Shown here piece after piece: positions 32,800 through 41,227 of a DNA stretch of 64,000 bases (the stretch's first letter is position 1; the number at the start of each line of letters is the position of its first letter). The stretch is from positions 18,610 to 82,609 of the forward strand of contig DASVNH010000136.1 in assembly GCA_036383955.1 (NCBI GenBank). Direction: 5' to 3'. The notes under the pieces were generated by a model that saw only the letters and a list, made by a program, of their open reading frames with translations, was not told where the DNA came from and made no database searches. A program made the position numbers and the translations under genes. This stretch comes from JACQFK01 sp036383955. Its GTDB lineage: Bacteria > Planctomycetota > MHYJ01 > JACPRB01.

Positions 32800-34358
32800 G
32801 CCCCCTCCTTCACTTTGAAGCGGCGGATCAGGCGCTCCTGCTCCTTCGCGATCTCGGCCAGGCGGGCCGCGGCCTTGCGGGTCTCCTCGGCGCCGCCCGA
32901 CGCCCCGCGCGCGGCGTCCGCCACGAGGGCGATGCTCCGGGCGATCTCGTGGTTGTCGTGGGCGGTCTGCCGGAACATGACGTTCATTTCGTTCGTGGTG
33001 GCGGTCTGCTCCTCGACGGCCGTCGCGATCATCTGCTGGGTCTGCGAGATCTCCTTGACGGTGCGGGTGATCTGCCCGATGGCGTCGATCGCCTGGCTGG
33101 AGCTCTTCTGGATCGCCAGGATCTGGGACGTGATCTCTTCCGTGGCCCGGGCCGTCTTCCGCGCGAGCTCCTTGACCTCGCCGGCGACGACGCCGAAGCC
33201 GCGGCCCACGTCGCCCGCCCGCGCGGCCTCGATGGTCGCGTTCAGGGCGAGCAGGTTGGTCTGCTCCGCGATCGACGTGATGAGCTTGACGACCTTCCCG
33301 ATCTCCATGCTGGCGGAGCCGAGCAGGTTGACGGCCGCGTTGGCGCCGTCGGCCAGGTCGACGGCCGCCACGGACACGGCGGACGCGCGCGCGGCGTTGC
33401 GGGCCACCTCGCGGATGCTGGCGTTCATCTGCCCCGCCGCCGCGGCCACGGACTCGGTGTTCCGGCTCAGCTGCTCGCTGCTGGTCTGGACGCGGGCGGC
33501 CTGCGAAGAGGCGTCCCCCGCGTTCCGGTTCATGGAGTCCGAGACGGCGGTGAGCCCGCCGGACGCCTCGCTGAGCATGCGCGCGTTCTGCGTGATGGAC
33601 AGAAGCGCCTCGCGCATGCCCTCCTGCATGCCCCGGATGGACCCCATGAGCTGGCCGAACTCGTCGGACCGCGCGTCCGTCAGCGATTCCGTCAGGTCGC
33701 CCGTGGCCAGCGTCGCGACGTGCGTCGACACCTTCCGCAGCGGCCCCGTGACCGCGCGGAGGGTGAGCCAGGCCAGGAACACGCCGGAAGGAACGGCGAT
33801 CACGAGCACGGCGCGCGAGACGCGGCTCGTGGAGCGGCCCAGGCCGAGGAGCTCCGCGGAGGCGCCGGAGGCGCCGCGCTGCTGGTCGGAGAGGGCCGCG
33901 TGCAGGAGGGAGGCCGCGTCCGCCATCCTCTCGCGGCAGCGGGCGACCTCCTGATTCCGGACCTCCGGAGTGGCCGCGTCGAAGATGTTGAGCGTATGCT
34001 CGGTGATGGCGTTCAGGTGCCTCACGAGCTCGGCGGTCCAGGCCATCCCGCGCAGCGCCGGGGAGTCGAGGGCGGCGGTCAGCTCCTTGCGCGCCTCGGC
34101 CGCCTTGCGGGCGGACGTGTCGATCTGGGTGACCACCATGTCCATCGACCAGTAGCGGAAGTCGTCGAAACGGGTGGTCGCCTCGGTGAGCAGCTTCTGC
34201 TGGTCCAGGGCCCGGTTGAGGCCTTCGATCGCGTCCTGCTCGCGGGCGAGGAGGATCTGCTGGTAGAGGAGGGCGCCCCCCAGGAGGCCCAGGAGGAGGG
34301 CGTTCATGAGAATGAGCCTGGAGCGCAGGCTCCAGGTCCGCCGTGTCGCTGCCGCCAT
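32796..34358 (-). CDS. Methyl-accepting chemotaxis protein
   Basis: 520 aa from ATG 34358 (an in-frame start 39 bp earlier is also possible). Topology: one helix at about 15-35 (LILMNALLLGLLGGALLYQQ), a helical periplasmic sensor of about 145 residues with no Cache or PAS signature, a second helix near 190 (SRAVLVIAVPSGVFLAWL), then HAMP (VTGPLRKVSTHVATLATG) and a signalling domain with the tip EQTNLLALNATIEAARAG and VVAGEVKELARKTA. No C-terminal CheR tether is visible. Context with peroxidase, porin and PstS-like protein suggests it senses an oxidant or anion. Confidence 0.9.
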   Translation of the reverse strand: MAAATRRTWSLRSRLILMNALLLGLLGGALLYQQILLAREQDAIEGLNRALDQQKLLTEATTRFDDFRYWSMDMVVTQIDTSARKAAEARKELTAALDSPALRGMAWTAELVRHLNAITEHTLNIFDAATPEVRNQEVARCRERMADAASLLHAALSDQQRGASGASAELLGLGRSTSRVSRAVLVIAVPSGVFLAWLTLRAVTGPLRKVSTHVATLATGDLTESLTDARSDEFGQLMGSIRGMQEGMREALLSITQNARMLSEASGGLTAVSDSMNRNAGDASSQAARVQTSSEQLSRNTESVAAAAGQMNASIREVARNAARASAVSVAAVDLADGANAAVNLLGSASMEIGKVVKLITSIAEQTNLLALNATIEAARAGDVGRGFGVVAGEVKELARKTARATEEITSQILAIQKSSSQAIDAIGQITRTVKEISQTQQMIATAVEEQTATTNEMNVMFRQTAHDNHEIARSIALVADAARGASGGAEETRKAAARLAEIAKEQERLIRRFKVKEGA

Positions 34359-34469
34359 GTCGCCGAGTCCCGCTGGTCGGATCCGCGCCGACCGCACGTC
34401 CTCCCTTCAGGGCTTTCGCCCCGTCTCTCCCCGCGGCCCGGCCCGATCCGGGATCCGTGGGACCGCGGA

Positions 34470-34475
34470 AGTATA
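34470..34475 (-). promoter_or_regulatory. -10 box TATACT upstream of the chemoreceptor operon
   Basis: TATACT on the minus strand about 110 nt before the chosen ATG, in an AT-rich patch (GGATTATTTACGGCGC). No clear -35. Confidence 0.35.
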
Positions 34476-34515
34476 GCGCCGTAAATAATCCATGGGGCCG
34501 GAAAATGAGAACGAC

Positions 34516-35049
34516 TTAGAAGCGCTCGCCCGCGAAGGCGAAGCGGAAGAGGAAGTCGCGGAACGAAGGGGCCACGACGCGGAGCTCGTGGAGGTCCTCG
34601 ATGTTCACGACCGGCGACGTCCCCGGCGCCCGGAGGTCGAGGAAATACGAGCCGCAGTCCTGGCAGTGGCTCTGCGTGCCGATCATGACGAAGGCCGGGT
34701 TGTAGCAGGGCTTCGCGGCCAGCCGCGGATTCTTCGCCACCTTGGCCTTCAGCCGCCGGCGCTCCTTGACGGCGGTCTCCAGGCTGAAGTCGTACTGGTG
34801 CGGATGCCGCGTGAAGGACCCGTCCGACGCGTAGGCCTTGGATTCGCCCTTGAACATGTCGCCGCAATCGCGGCCGGCGGCCCGGAGAAAAACCAGGTAG
34901 TCCTCCGGCAGGGGACGTCCGACCAGCCGCTCGAACTCCCGGATTTCCTCCTCGCCGGCGCCTTTCGCCCGCTCCGCGAAGCCGGCCCGCCGGCGCGCGT
35001 AGTAGGCCAGGAGCTCCCCGATCGGGAGATCCTTCATGGACTCGTGCAT
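34516..35049 (-). CDS. SUKH (SMI1/KNR4) family protein
   Basis: 177 aa, cytoplasmic. Residues about 30-170 match the SMI1/KNR4 fold: EEEIREFERLVGRPLPEDYL with the typical VFLRAAGRD follow-up, then GESKAYASDGSFTRHPHQYD, VMIGTQSHCQDCGSYFLDL and the ending FRDFLFRFAFAGERF. SUKH proteins are often immunity proteins of toxin systems, but no toxin is adjacent, so a housekeeping role is equally likely. The ATG is 5 nt after a TATTCT box, so leaderless. Divergent from the VOC gene with 29 bp between starts. Confidence 0.85.
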   Translation of the reverse strand: MHESMKDLPIGELLAYYARRRAGFAERAKGAGEEEIREFERLVGRPLPEDYLVFLRAAGRDCGDMFKGESKAYASDGSFTRHPHQYDFSLETAVKERRRLKAKVAKNPRLAAKPCYNPAFVMIGTQSHCQDCGSYFLDLRAPGTSPVVNIEDLHELRVVAPSFRDFLFRFAFAGERF

Positions 35050-35054
35050 GCCCC

Positions 35055-35060
35055 AGAATA
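35055..35060 (-). promoter_or_regulatory. -10 box (TATTCT), leaderless, SUKH gene
   Basis: TATTCT on the minus strand ends 5 nt before the ATG at 35049. Confidence 0.45.
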
Positions 35061-35066
35061 CTCCGC

Positions 35067-35072
35067 TATCAT
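35067..35072 (+). promoter_or_regulatory. -10 box (TATCAT), leaderless, VOC gene
   Basis: TATCAT ends 6 nt before the ATG at 35079. Together with the opposite box it packs two divergent promoters into 29 bp. Confidence 0.45.
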
Positions 35073-35078
35073 GCGGCC

Positions 35079-35561
35079 ATGAAGAAGATCGTGCCGTGCC
35101 TGTGGTTCGACGGCCAGGCGTTGGAAGCGGCGAAGTTCTACACGTCGATCCTCAAGAAGAAGTCGAAGATCCTCTCGATCTCGCGCTACGGCGACACCAA
35201 CTCGCACGGCCCCAAGGGCTCGGTGCTGGCCGTGACCTTCACGCTGCTGGGCCAGGAGTTCATGGCGCTGAACGGCGGGCCGGAGTACAAGCCCACGCCG
35301 GCCCTCTCGCTCCTGATCGGCTGCGACACGCAGAAGGAGATCGACACGCTCTGGGCCGGCCTGATCTCCGGCGGCGGCAAGGAAGTCCAGTGCGGCTGGC
35401 TCGAGGACCGTTACGGCTACTCCTGGCAGGTCGCGCCCGCCAAGATCCTGCGGATGATCACCGACAAGAATCAGGCCGCGGCCGACCGCGTGATGGCCGA
35501 AGTCATGAAGATGGTGAAGCTCGACCTCAAGACGCTCGAAAAAGCCTACAAAGGACGCTGA
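35079..35561 (+). CDS. VOC-superfamily PhnB-like protein
   Basis: 160 aa. One glyoxalase/VOC-type domain of the PhnB (former 3-demethylubiquinone methyltransferase-like) group: IVPCLWFDGQALEAAKFYTS, VLAVTFTLLGQEFMALNGGP, and the paired LEDRYGYSWQVAPAKIL at 107-123. Family proteins bind metals or small ligands; the reaction here is unknown. It is followed after 2 bp by the serine-hydrolase gene, so they are cotranscribed. Confidence 0.92.
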   Translation: MKKIVPCLWFDGQALEAAKFYTSILKKKSKILSISRYGDTNSHGPKGSVLAVTFTLLGQEFMALNGGPEYKPTPALSLLIGCDTQKEIDTLWAGLISGGGKEVQCGWLEDRYGYSWQVAPAKILRMITDKNQAAADRVMAEVMKMVKLDLKTLEKAYKGR

Positions 35562-35563
35562 CG

Positions 35564-36679
35564 ATGATCCTCCTCCTCGCGCTTCTTCTCCTCCAGGAGC
35601 CGCCCGCCTCGACCTCCGCCGCGCTCAAGCCCTACGTCGAGCGCCGCGAGCTCGCCGGGGCCGTCGCCCTCGTCGCCTCGAAAGACAAGATCCTCAGCCT
35701 GGAGGCCGTCGGCTTTCAGGACGTCGCCGCCTCGATCCCCCTCAAGACCGACGCCGTCTTCTGGATCGCCTCGCAGTCCAAGCCGATCACGGCGGCGGCC
35801 GTCATGATGCTCGTCGACGAGGGGAAGATCGCGCTCGACGACCCGGTCGAGAAGCACCTGCCCGAGTTCAAGGGGCAGATGGTGGCCGTCGAACGCGACG
35901 CCGACCACGTCCTCCTCCGCAAGCCGGCCCGGCCGCCCACGATCCGCGACTGCCTCAACCACACCAGCGGCATGAAGTTCAGCTCGCCGATGGAGAAGCC
36001 CACGCTCGACGGCCTGTCGCTCAAGGACGCGGCCCGCTCCTACGCGATGATGCCGCTCGAATCCGAGCCGGGCGCGAAGTACCAGTACTCGAACGCCGGC
36101 ATCAACACCGCCGCGCGGATCCTGGAAGTCGTCGCCGGCGTCTCCTACGAAGCCTTCATGCACGACCGCCTTTTCGCCCCGCTCGGCATGAAGGACACCA
36201 CGTTCTGGCCCGACGAGGGCCAGCTCGCGCGGCTCGCCAAGCCCTACAAGCCCAACGCGGCGAAGGACGGGCTCGAGGAAACGACGATCTCGCAGCTCAC
36301 CTATCCGCTGCACCAGCCTCACCGCCAGCCGATGCCGGCGGGCGGGCTGTTCTCGACGGCCTCCGACTGCGCGCGCTTCCTGCGGATGGTCCTCCACGGC
36401 GGAGAGCTGGAGGGGCGGCGCTACCTCTCGGAGGCGGCGGTGAAGGAGATGACGAAGCGGCAGACGCCCGAGGCGCTCAAGGACAGCTACGGCCTGGGCT
36501 GGTCGGTCGGCGCCGACGGCTACGGCCACGGCGGCGCGCTGGCGACGGACATGCGCGTGGACGCGAAGCGCGGCCTGGTCCTGGTCTACCTGGTCCAGCA
36601 CGCGGGCTTCGCGGGCGAGGGCAAGAACGCCCAGGGCGCGTTCCGAAAGACGGCCGAGCGGCTCTTCGGCGGCCCCTGA
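35564..36679 (+). CDS. Exported serine beta-lactamase-like hydrolase
   Basis: 371 aa from ATG 35564, which gives a short signal (MILLLALLLLQEPPAS); the open frame runs further upstream through the previous gene without meaning. Class-C-type beta-lactamase fold: SxxK motif SQSK near residue 67, YSN near 174, and HGG near 322 in place of KTG. This group covers esterases, D-aminopeptidases and peptide hydrolases more often than true beta-lactamases. It should act in the periplasm. No resistance context. Confidence 0.9.
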   Translation: MILLLALLLLQEPPASTSAALKPYVERRELAGAVALVASKDKILSLEAVGFQDVAASIPLKTDAVFWIASQSKPITAAAVMMLVDEGKIALDDPVEKHLPEFKGQMVAVERDADHVLLRKPARPPTIRDCLNHTSGMKFSSPMEKPTLDGLSLKDAARSYAMMPLESEPGAKYQYSNAGINTAARILEVVAGVSYEAFMHDRLFAPLGMKDTTFWPDEGQLARLAKPYKPNAAKDGLEETTISQLTYPLHQPHRQPMPAGGLFSTASDCARFLRMVLHGGELEGRRYLSEAAVKEMTKRQTPEALKDSYGLGWSVGADGYGHGGALATDMRVDAKRGLVLVYLVQHAGFAGEGKNAQGAFRKTAERLFGGP

Positions 36680-36738
36680 ATTGGCCACAGAGACACAGAG
36701 CGGCTTTCGTTTTCCCTATAAACGGACGCTCGGTGCCT

Positions 36739-37188
36739 CTAGTCTTTCCAGTCGACGGCCTGGAAGGCCTCGAGGGTCAGGGTCTTGCCGCCCACGAGCA
36801 TCCCGGTCAGGCGGAAGCGGTTCTTGCCGCCCAGGGCCTTCTTGAGGTCGGCCAGCTTGTCGCCGCCCAGCGCGAGCGTCGCGCCCGAGCCCTTCGCCAC
36901 CAGCGTGAGCTTGTCGCCCGACGCGTTGACCGTGCCGCGGATCTGGATCGTCTGGGCTTTCAACCGGAGGTCCTTCGGCAGCGCCCCCATGGCCGGCGGC
37001 GGCGCCTTTTCGGCCGTCAGCACGACCGCCGTCGCGTCGAGGAACGTCATCGACACGAAGCCCGGGATCTTCTTCGCCCGCGCCTCCACCTCGAACTTGC
37101 ACTCGTCGCAGTGCATCATCTCGAAGACGAGGGTGAGGGTGTTGGCGTCTTCCTGCAGGCACATCAGCGCCAGGGCCAGCGTCGTCAT
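36739..37188 (-). CDS. Exported HMA-like metal-binding domain protein
   Basis: 149 aa. Short signal-like start (MTTLALALMCLQEDAN), then a ferredoxin-like HMA domain (about 17-70) with the metal site MHCDEC and TFLDATAVVLTAEKA. The second half (about 80-149) is beta-rich (TIQIRGTVNASGDKLTLVAK) and resembles OB-like folds. Metal binding outside the cytoplasm is inferred. It starts within the hairpin-bearing gap downstream of the large peptidase gene. Confidence 0.8.
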   Translation of the reverse strand: MTTLALALMCLQEDANTLTLVFEMMHCDECKFEVEARAKKIPGFVSMTFLDATAVVLTAEKAPPPAMGALPKDLRLKAQTIQIRGTVNASGDKLTLVAKGSGATLALGGDKLADLKKALGGKNRFRLTGMLVGGKTLTLEAFQAVDWKD

Positions 37189-37212
37189 TCGTTCTCCGTG
37201 TCATCCCCCGGG

Positions 37213-37253
37213 CCTTCGCCCGCCGAAGCGGGCCGGGCTACGGCCCGCGAAGG
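37213..37253. repeat. Nested hairpin in gap between peptidase and HMA-like genes
   Basis: Outer arms CCTTCGC / GCGAAGG enclose inner CGGGCCG / CGGCCCG, flanked by C5/G7 runs and by a CTGAACCTGAACC repeat next to the peptidase stop. Same architecture as the other repeat hairpins here. Confidence 0.5.
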
Positions 37254-37284
37254 CGGGGGGGCAGGGGGGGTTCTGAACCTGAAC

Positions 37285-40146
37285 CTACTTCTTGGGTTCG
37301 AGCTTCTTGACGTATTCTAGCCACTCCTTCTGAAGCGCGTCCATCGGCGCGTCGCCGAAGGCCGACTCGAAGGCGGCTTTCGCGTCCTGGCCCTTGACCA
37401 GGGCGGCCATGTAGGCCTGGATCCGCGGCCGGTGCGCGGGGGTCTCGTAGAAGAAGTGGACCATCGACCAGGCCTGCGAGTACTTGAACGACACCGGGCC
37501 CGCGTAAAACTGCCCCGGGGTCTGCAGCATGATGTCCTTGAACGGCAGCGCCATCGGCAGCGCCCCTTTCAGGACCTTCAGGCGGCCGTCGAGGATCCGG
37601 GCCTTTTCGACGACCTTCGCCTCCTTCTTGGAGACCTCCACTTTCAACCCGCCCATGTACTCCGCGATCCCCTCGTTGAACCAGAAGGGCGTCTTGGGCG
37701 CGATCAGGTTCATGAAGTGGTGGAAGGACTCGTGGTAGAGCGTCTGGAGCGTGCCGTCCATGTCGACGTCCTCAAAGAGCAGCAGCTCCTTGAAGAGCGG
37801 GTGGAAGTAGCCGAGGGTCCATTCCTGGCGGCCCGACAGCGTGAGCTCGCCGTAGGTGAGGTAGGCCTCGCGCGTGTTGAAGACCGCCACGCGCGGCTTG
37901 GGCCGCTTCGGATCGTCCGCGAAGTGCTCCTTGAACGTCTCCGCGAAGTGCTTGTACGCCGCCTCGAGCCGCGAGCCGTAGAGCTCGGTCTTCTCCTTGG
38001 ACATGTCCGTCATCACGATGAAGTGCGGGAACTCCTTCACGTGCTTCGCGCCCAGGTGCTGCGGGCCCTTGATCACGTTGATCACGTTGCGCTGCGCCTG
38101 CTGGACGTCCTCGCTGCCCGGCTCCAGCGCGCGCGCCAGGTCCAGGTCCGCCAGCGCGCCTTTCGCGTCGCCCGCCACGAAGCGCAGCATCCCCCGCAGC
38201 GCCAGCGACTCCCCGTCGTCCGCCGCCAGCTCCAGCGCCTTCGTCACCGCGGCCTTCGCCGCCTCGAAGTCCCGCTCGTCCATCGCCGCCTTGCCGACGG
38301 CCCGGTGCGCCTCCGCGAAATCCGGATCCGCCTCCGCGGCCTTCAGGAACGCCTCCCGCGCCTCGTCGGAGCGCCGGAACGTCCCCAGCACCTTGCCCCG
38401 CCAGTACCAGCCCGGGCCGAAGCCGGGGGCGTTCTTCACCGCGGCCTCGAACAGCGACGCGTGCGCCGGCAGCAGCTTCTTCTCCCGCAGCGCGCCCAGG
38501 TAGGTCGCGCGCGCTTTCTGGAAGTCGGACCGCACGCCCTCGTCCAGCAGCCCCAGCAGGTACTCGTCCTCGCCGGACAGCGCGGCGTCGTCGGGCGTCT
38601 CCTTCCGCTTGCGCCCCAGGTCCTCCTCGAGCGCGCGGCGCACGAGCACTTCGGCCTCGGCGAAGCGCTTCTGGATCTCGATCGGATTGACCTTGCCCCG
38701 CAGCGACAGCCCTTTGATGCGCGCCGCGCCCGACGCCGCGCCGAGCACCCACCAGCCCCGGGTCGTCGCGGCGTCGACCCCCGACAGCGCCTCCTGCTCC
38801 CCCACGAAGACGCGGAACGCGCCGCCGTCGACCGTGACGCGGATCTTGGTCTCGACGCCCGCCGGGATGCGGGCCGTCTCGGTCCGCCCGAGGATCGTCA
38901 GGCGGCCGCCGTCGAGCTTGTAGAGGACGTTGCCCGCCGGCGTCTTGCTGTTGAGGACGATGAGGTAGCCCTTGCGGTCGAACGTGAAGAACGCGCCCAT
39001 CGCGAGCGACGCCCCTTCGTCCAGCGTGACCGTGAAGTCCGACTGGAAGGCGTTTTCGAAGTCGACGTCCTTCAGGCTGTAGAGCGCCGTGCCCTTGGAG
39101 GCGATCTTGAGCGCGCCGCCTTCGACGGCGATCTCGCCGCCCGCCTGCCGCGCGGTGAAGTCCTGCGCCTGGGCCGGGTCGGCGAAGTCGTAGGCGATGA
39201 GCAGCTGGTCCGCGCCGAGCTTGCGCGCGGAGCCCTTGAACGCGCCCTCGTTGTTGAGCACGCGGTTGAGGTCGGGCACCCGCGCCGCGAAGCCGGCGTC
39301 GAGCTTCACGCACTGGTCGAAGGCCGCCTTGGCGTCCTTCCAGAGCTTCCGGAGCACGAGGGCGCGGCCGAGCTCGTACTGCCCCGCCGCCCCGCCGTCC
39401 TTCCAGGCCGCGCGCATGAGGTCGACGTAGGACTTGTCGTCCAGGAAGTCGGTCGGAAACACCTGCTCGGCGCTCGCCCCTTCGAACGTGAAGGCCAGCC
39501 GGATCTCGTCGCGGGTCATCGACTGGATCCCCGCGTTCTCGAGCTTCATCCCGTTCCGGAGCATGACGTTGACCTTGAGGTTCCGGAGCTTGGCGTTGAC
39601 GGCCTTCTCGCGCTCCGCCCGCGCCTTCCGCTCCTCCTCGAGCGTCTTGCGGCCGTCCTCGAGCGCTTTCAGCGACGCGGCCTTCCGCTCCTTCTTGCGC
39701 GCCGCGTAGGACGTCTTCGCCTCCGCCTTCTTCGCCTCCTCCTCGAGCTTCGCGCGCGCCGCGTCCGCGGCCGCCTTCTTCGCCTCGGCCTCCTCGCGGG
39801 ACTTGGCCTCGGCCGCCGCCTTCTTCAAGGCCTCGGCCTTCTTCGCCTCCTCCTCGGCGAACTTCCGGCGCGCCTCCTCGGTCTCCTTGCGCATCTTGGC
39901 TTCGAGGTCCACGGGCGGGGGGGTTGGCTTGACGGGCTTTTCGACGGCCTCTTCCGGCTCCCCGGCGGGCAGCCGCTTCGGCTTGGAGCCGGAGAGGGCG
40001 GCGACGAGGACGACGAGGATCAGGACCAGGGCGCCGCCGCCGATGCCCAGGTAGAGGGGGAGCTTGCTCTTCTGTTTGGGCGAAGGCGGCGCGGCCGGCC
40101 TGGCCGAGGGGCGCGGTCGCGACGGTCTCGGCTCCGGCACGCTCAC
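37285..40146 (-). CDS. Membrane-anchored coiled-coil/TPR protein with metallopeptidase (MA-type) domain
   Basis: 953 aa. A cytoplasmic Pro/Arg-rich start (about 1-28) precedes one membrane helix (LPLYLGIGGGALVLILVVLV, about 30-52). A long Lys/Glu/Ala coiled coil follows (about 70-195; EEARRKFAEEEAKKAEAL). Then a beta domain (about 330-480), TPR repeats about 500-690 (SDEARAFLKA-like DEAREAFLKAAEADPDFAEA) and a C-terminal gluzincin domain with HESFHHF near residue 803 and the downstream NEGIAEYMGG, the third ligand region of peptidase MA-like proteins. Catalysis outside the membrane is likely; the substrate is unknown. Confidence 0.88.
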   Translation of the reverse strand: MSVPEPRPSRPRPSARPAAPPSPKQKSKLPLYLGIGGGALVLILVVLVAALSGSKPKRLPAGEPEEAVEKPVKPTPPPVDLEAKMRKETEEARRKFAEEEAKKAEALKKAAAEAKSREEAEAKKAAADAARAKLEEEAKKAEAKTSYAARKKERKAASLKALEDGRKTLEEERKARAEREKAVNAKLRNLKVNVMLRNGMKLENAGIQSMTRDEIRLAFTFEGASAEQVFPTDFLDDKSYVDLMRAAWKDGGAAGQYELGRALVLRKLWKDAKAAFDQCVKLDAGFAARVPDLNRVLNNEGAFKGSARKLGADQLLIAYDFADPAQAQDFTARQAGGEIAVEGGALKIASKGTALYSLKDVDFENAFQSDFTVTLDEGASLAMGAFFTFDRKGYLIVLNSKTPAGNVLYKLDGGRLTILGRTETARIPAGVETKIRVTVDGGAFRVFVGEQEALSGVDAATTRGWWVLGAASGAARIKGLSLRGKVNPIEIQKRFAEAEVLVRRALEEDLGRKRKETPDDAALSGEDEYLLGLLDEGVRSDFQKARATYLGALREKKLLPAHASLFEAAVKNAPGFGPGWYWRGKVLGTFRRSDEAREAFLKAAEADPDFAEAHRAVGKAAMDERDFEAAKAAVTKALELAADDGESLALRGMLRFVAGDAKGALADLDLARALEPGSEDVQQAQRNVINVIKGPQHLGAKHVKEFPHFIVMTDMSKEKTELYGSRLEAAYKHFAETFKEHFADDPKRPKPRVAVFNTREAYLTYGELTLSGRQEWTLGYFHPLFKELLLFEDVDMDGTLQTLYHESFHHFMNLIAPKTPFWFNEGIAEYMGGLKVEVSKKEAKVVEKARILDGRLKVLKGALPMALPFKDIMLQTPGQFYAGPVSFKYSQAWSMVHFFYETPAHRPRIQAYMAALVKGQDAKAAFESAFGDAPMDALQKEWLEYVKKLEPKK

Positions 40147-40155
40147 GCCCTCAAA

Positions 40156-40983
40156 TTACCTCAACTTCAGGAGGATGGTGTGCGAAACGTCGTGGTCCGC
40201 TTTCTCCTGGTTGTTGAACGTCGCCAGGCAGAACGCCAGCGGCTTGGCCGGGTCGATCTGGGTGTCGTCCTTCTGGCCCGTCTTCAGCTTGCGCTTGAAC
40301 TCGACGGTCCACATGTTGTCGGCGTGCTCGCCGCGGGCCTCGACGTCCGCCGCCGAGCCCGCGGGCTTCTGGGCCGCGAACTGCGGGACCTTGTCGGGGC
40401 CCTTGGCCTTCGGCGCCTCGAGGGTCTTGAAGGGCGGCGTCCCCGCGTCCAGGGCCCGGCCGATGAAGATGCGGCTCTCGTCGCGCGCCGTCTTCTGCTT
40501 CGACTTCATGCCGGGGGGCGCGGTCTTGGAGTAGACGTGGAGGAGGTCGAGCGCGTACCCGCCCGAGGAGCGGTCGGCGCCCCAGTGCCAGACGTCCCAC
40601 TTCGCCTCGACGGGCGCGAGCATGTCGGGGTTGAACGTGCCTTCCAGGGCGAAGCCGAGCGAGCAGGAGTCCTCATACTCGGCGTCGTCCTGCACGAGGT
40701 ACTTCTCGTCGGAGAGGCTCCACGAGAGCGTCTGGTGGACCGCGTTCTTGCTGTCGTCCGCCCAGCGCACCAGGACCACGATGGAGTCGCCGTCGTGGAC
40801 GGCCTTCATCATCGCCTTGCGCTCGGCCTTCTCCTCCGGCACGCCGATGGGCACCGTGAGCTCGGCGGCGCCCTTCCAGGCGTCGTCGCCGGCCTTGCCG
40901 TCGATCGCCGGAAGCTTCGCCACCTTGGCGGCGGTCAGCTCGAGATCGTCCGCCAGGGCGAGGGCCGTCAGCAGCAGCAGCAT
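40156..40983 (-). CDS. Ethylbenzene-dehydrogenase-like heme-binding protein
   Basis: 275 aa, exported (MLLLLTALALADDLEL). The fold of the ethylbenzene dehydrogenase gamma-subunit family (DUF1-type heme b sandwich) is recognisable: IDGKAGDDAWKGAAELTVPI, KAVHDGDSIVVLVRWADDSK, and the trailing WDVWHWGADRSSGGYALDLL that carries the His ligand region, then MWTVEFKRKLKTG. It likely binds heme b in the periplasm and passes electrons; the partner enzyme is not adjacent. It ends 9 bp before the peptidase start. Confidence 0.88.
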   Translation of the reverse strand: MLLLLTALALADDLELTAAKVAKLPAIDGKAGDDAWKGAAELTVPIGVPEEKAERKAMMKAVHDGDSIVVLVRWADDSKNAVHQTLSWSLSDEKYLVQDDAEYEDSCSLGFALEGTFNPDMLAPVEAKWDVWHWGADRSSGGYALDLLHVYSKTAPPGMKSKQKTARDESRIFIGRALDAGTPPFKTLEAPKAKGPDKVPQFAAQKPAGSAADVEARGEHADNMWTVEFKRKLKTGQKDDTQIDPAKPLAFCLATFNNQEKADHDVSHTILLKLR

Positions 40984-41058
40984 GGAAAGTTCTCCTTATA
41001 CGGGCCGCCGGGGTTTGCGCGAGGCGAAGAAGGGGGCCCGCTCTGAGCGAAGTCGAAG

Positions 41059-41131
41059 TGCCCCCCACGAGATTCGAACTCGTGTCCCGGCCTTGAGAGG
41101 GCCGTGTCCTAGGCCACTAGACGAGGGGGGC
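41059..41131 (-). tRNA. tRNA-Glu (anticodon CUC)
   Basis: Complete cloverleaf: acceptor GCCCCCC paired with GGGGGGC and discriminator A, D-arm TCGTCTAGTGGCCTAGGAC, anticodon stem CGGCC/GGCCG around loop CUCUCAA (anticodon CUC), and T-arm ACGAG/CTCGT with TTCGAAT loop. CCA is not encoded. It reads GAG codons. Confidence 0.97.
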
Positions 41132-41149
41132 TGGAACCGAAGCCCCCGA

Positions 41150-41178
41150 AGGTTACTGTCCGCCTTTGCTGAAAGCAA
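41150..41178 (-). promoter_or_regulatory. Promoter of the tRNA-Glu gene
   Basis: TTGCTT and TAACCT are separated by 17 bp on the minus strand; the predicted transcript would begin about 12-18 nt before the tRNA 5' end. Confidence 0.5.
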
Positions 41179-41218
41179 GCAATAGTCCCCCTGTACCCGG
41201 CCCCGGCTGGAGTCGTAG

Positions 41219-41224
41219 TATATT
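41219..41224 (+). promoter_or_regulatory. -10 box (TATATT), leaderless
   Basis: TATATT ends 3 nt before ATG 41228 (6 nt before ATG 41231). The same bases read TATACT on the other strand. Confidence 0.45.
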
Positions 41225-41227
41225 ACG

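Noticed and set aside
34516..35049. SUKH protein as immunity part of a toxin system
   Set aside because: No toxin, secretion or polymorphic-toxin gene lies nearby.
35564..36679. Serine hydrolase as a true beta-lactamase
   Set aside because: HGG replaces KTG and the family is mostly esterases or peptidases.
37432..41046. 1204-codon plus-strand frame over the metallopeptidase gene
   Set aside because: Antisense shadow with Arg/Leu bias; the minus strand has the HESFHHF peptidase motif.
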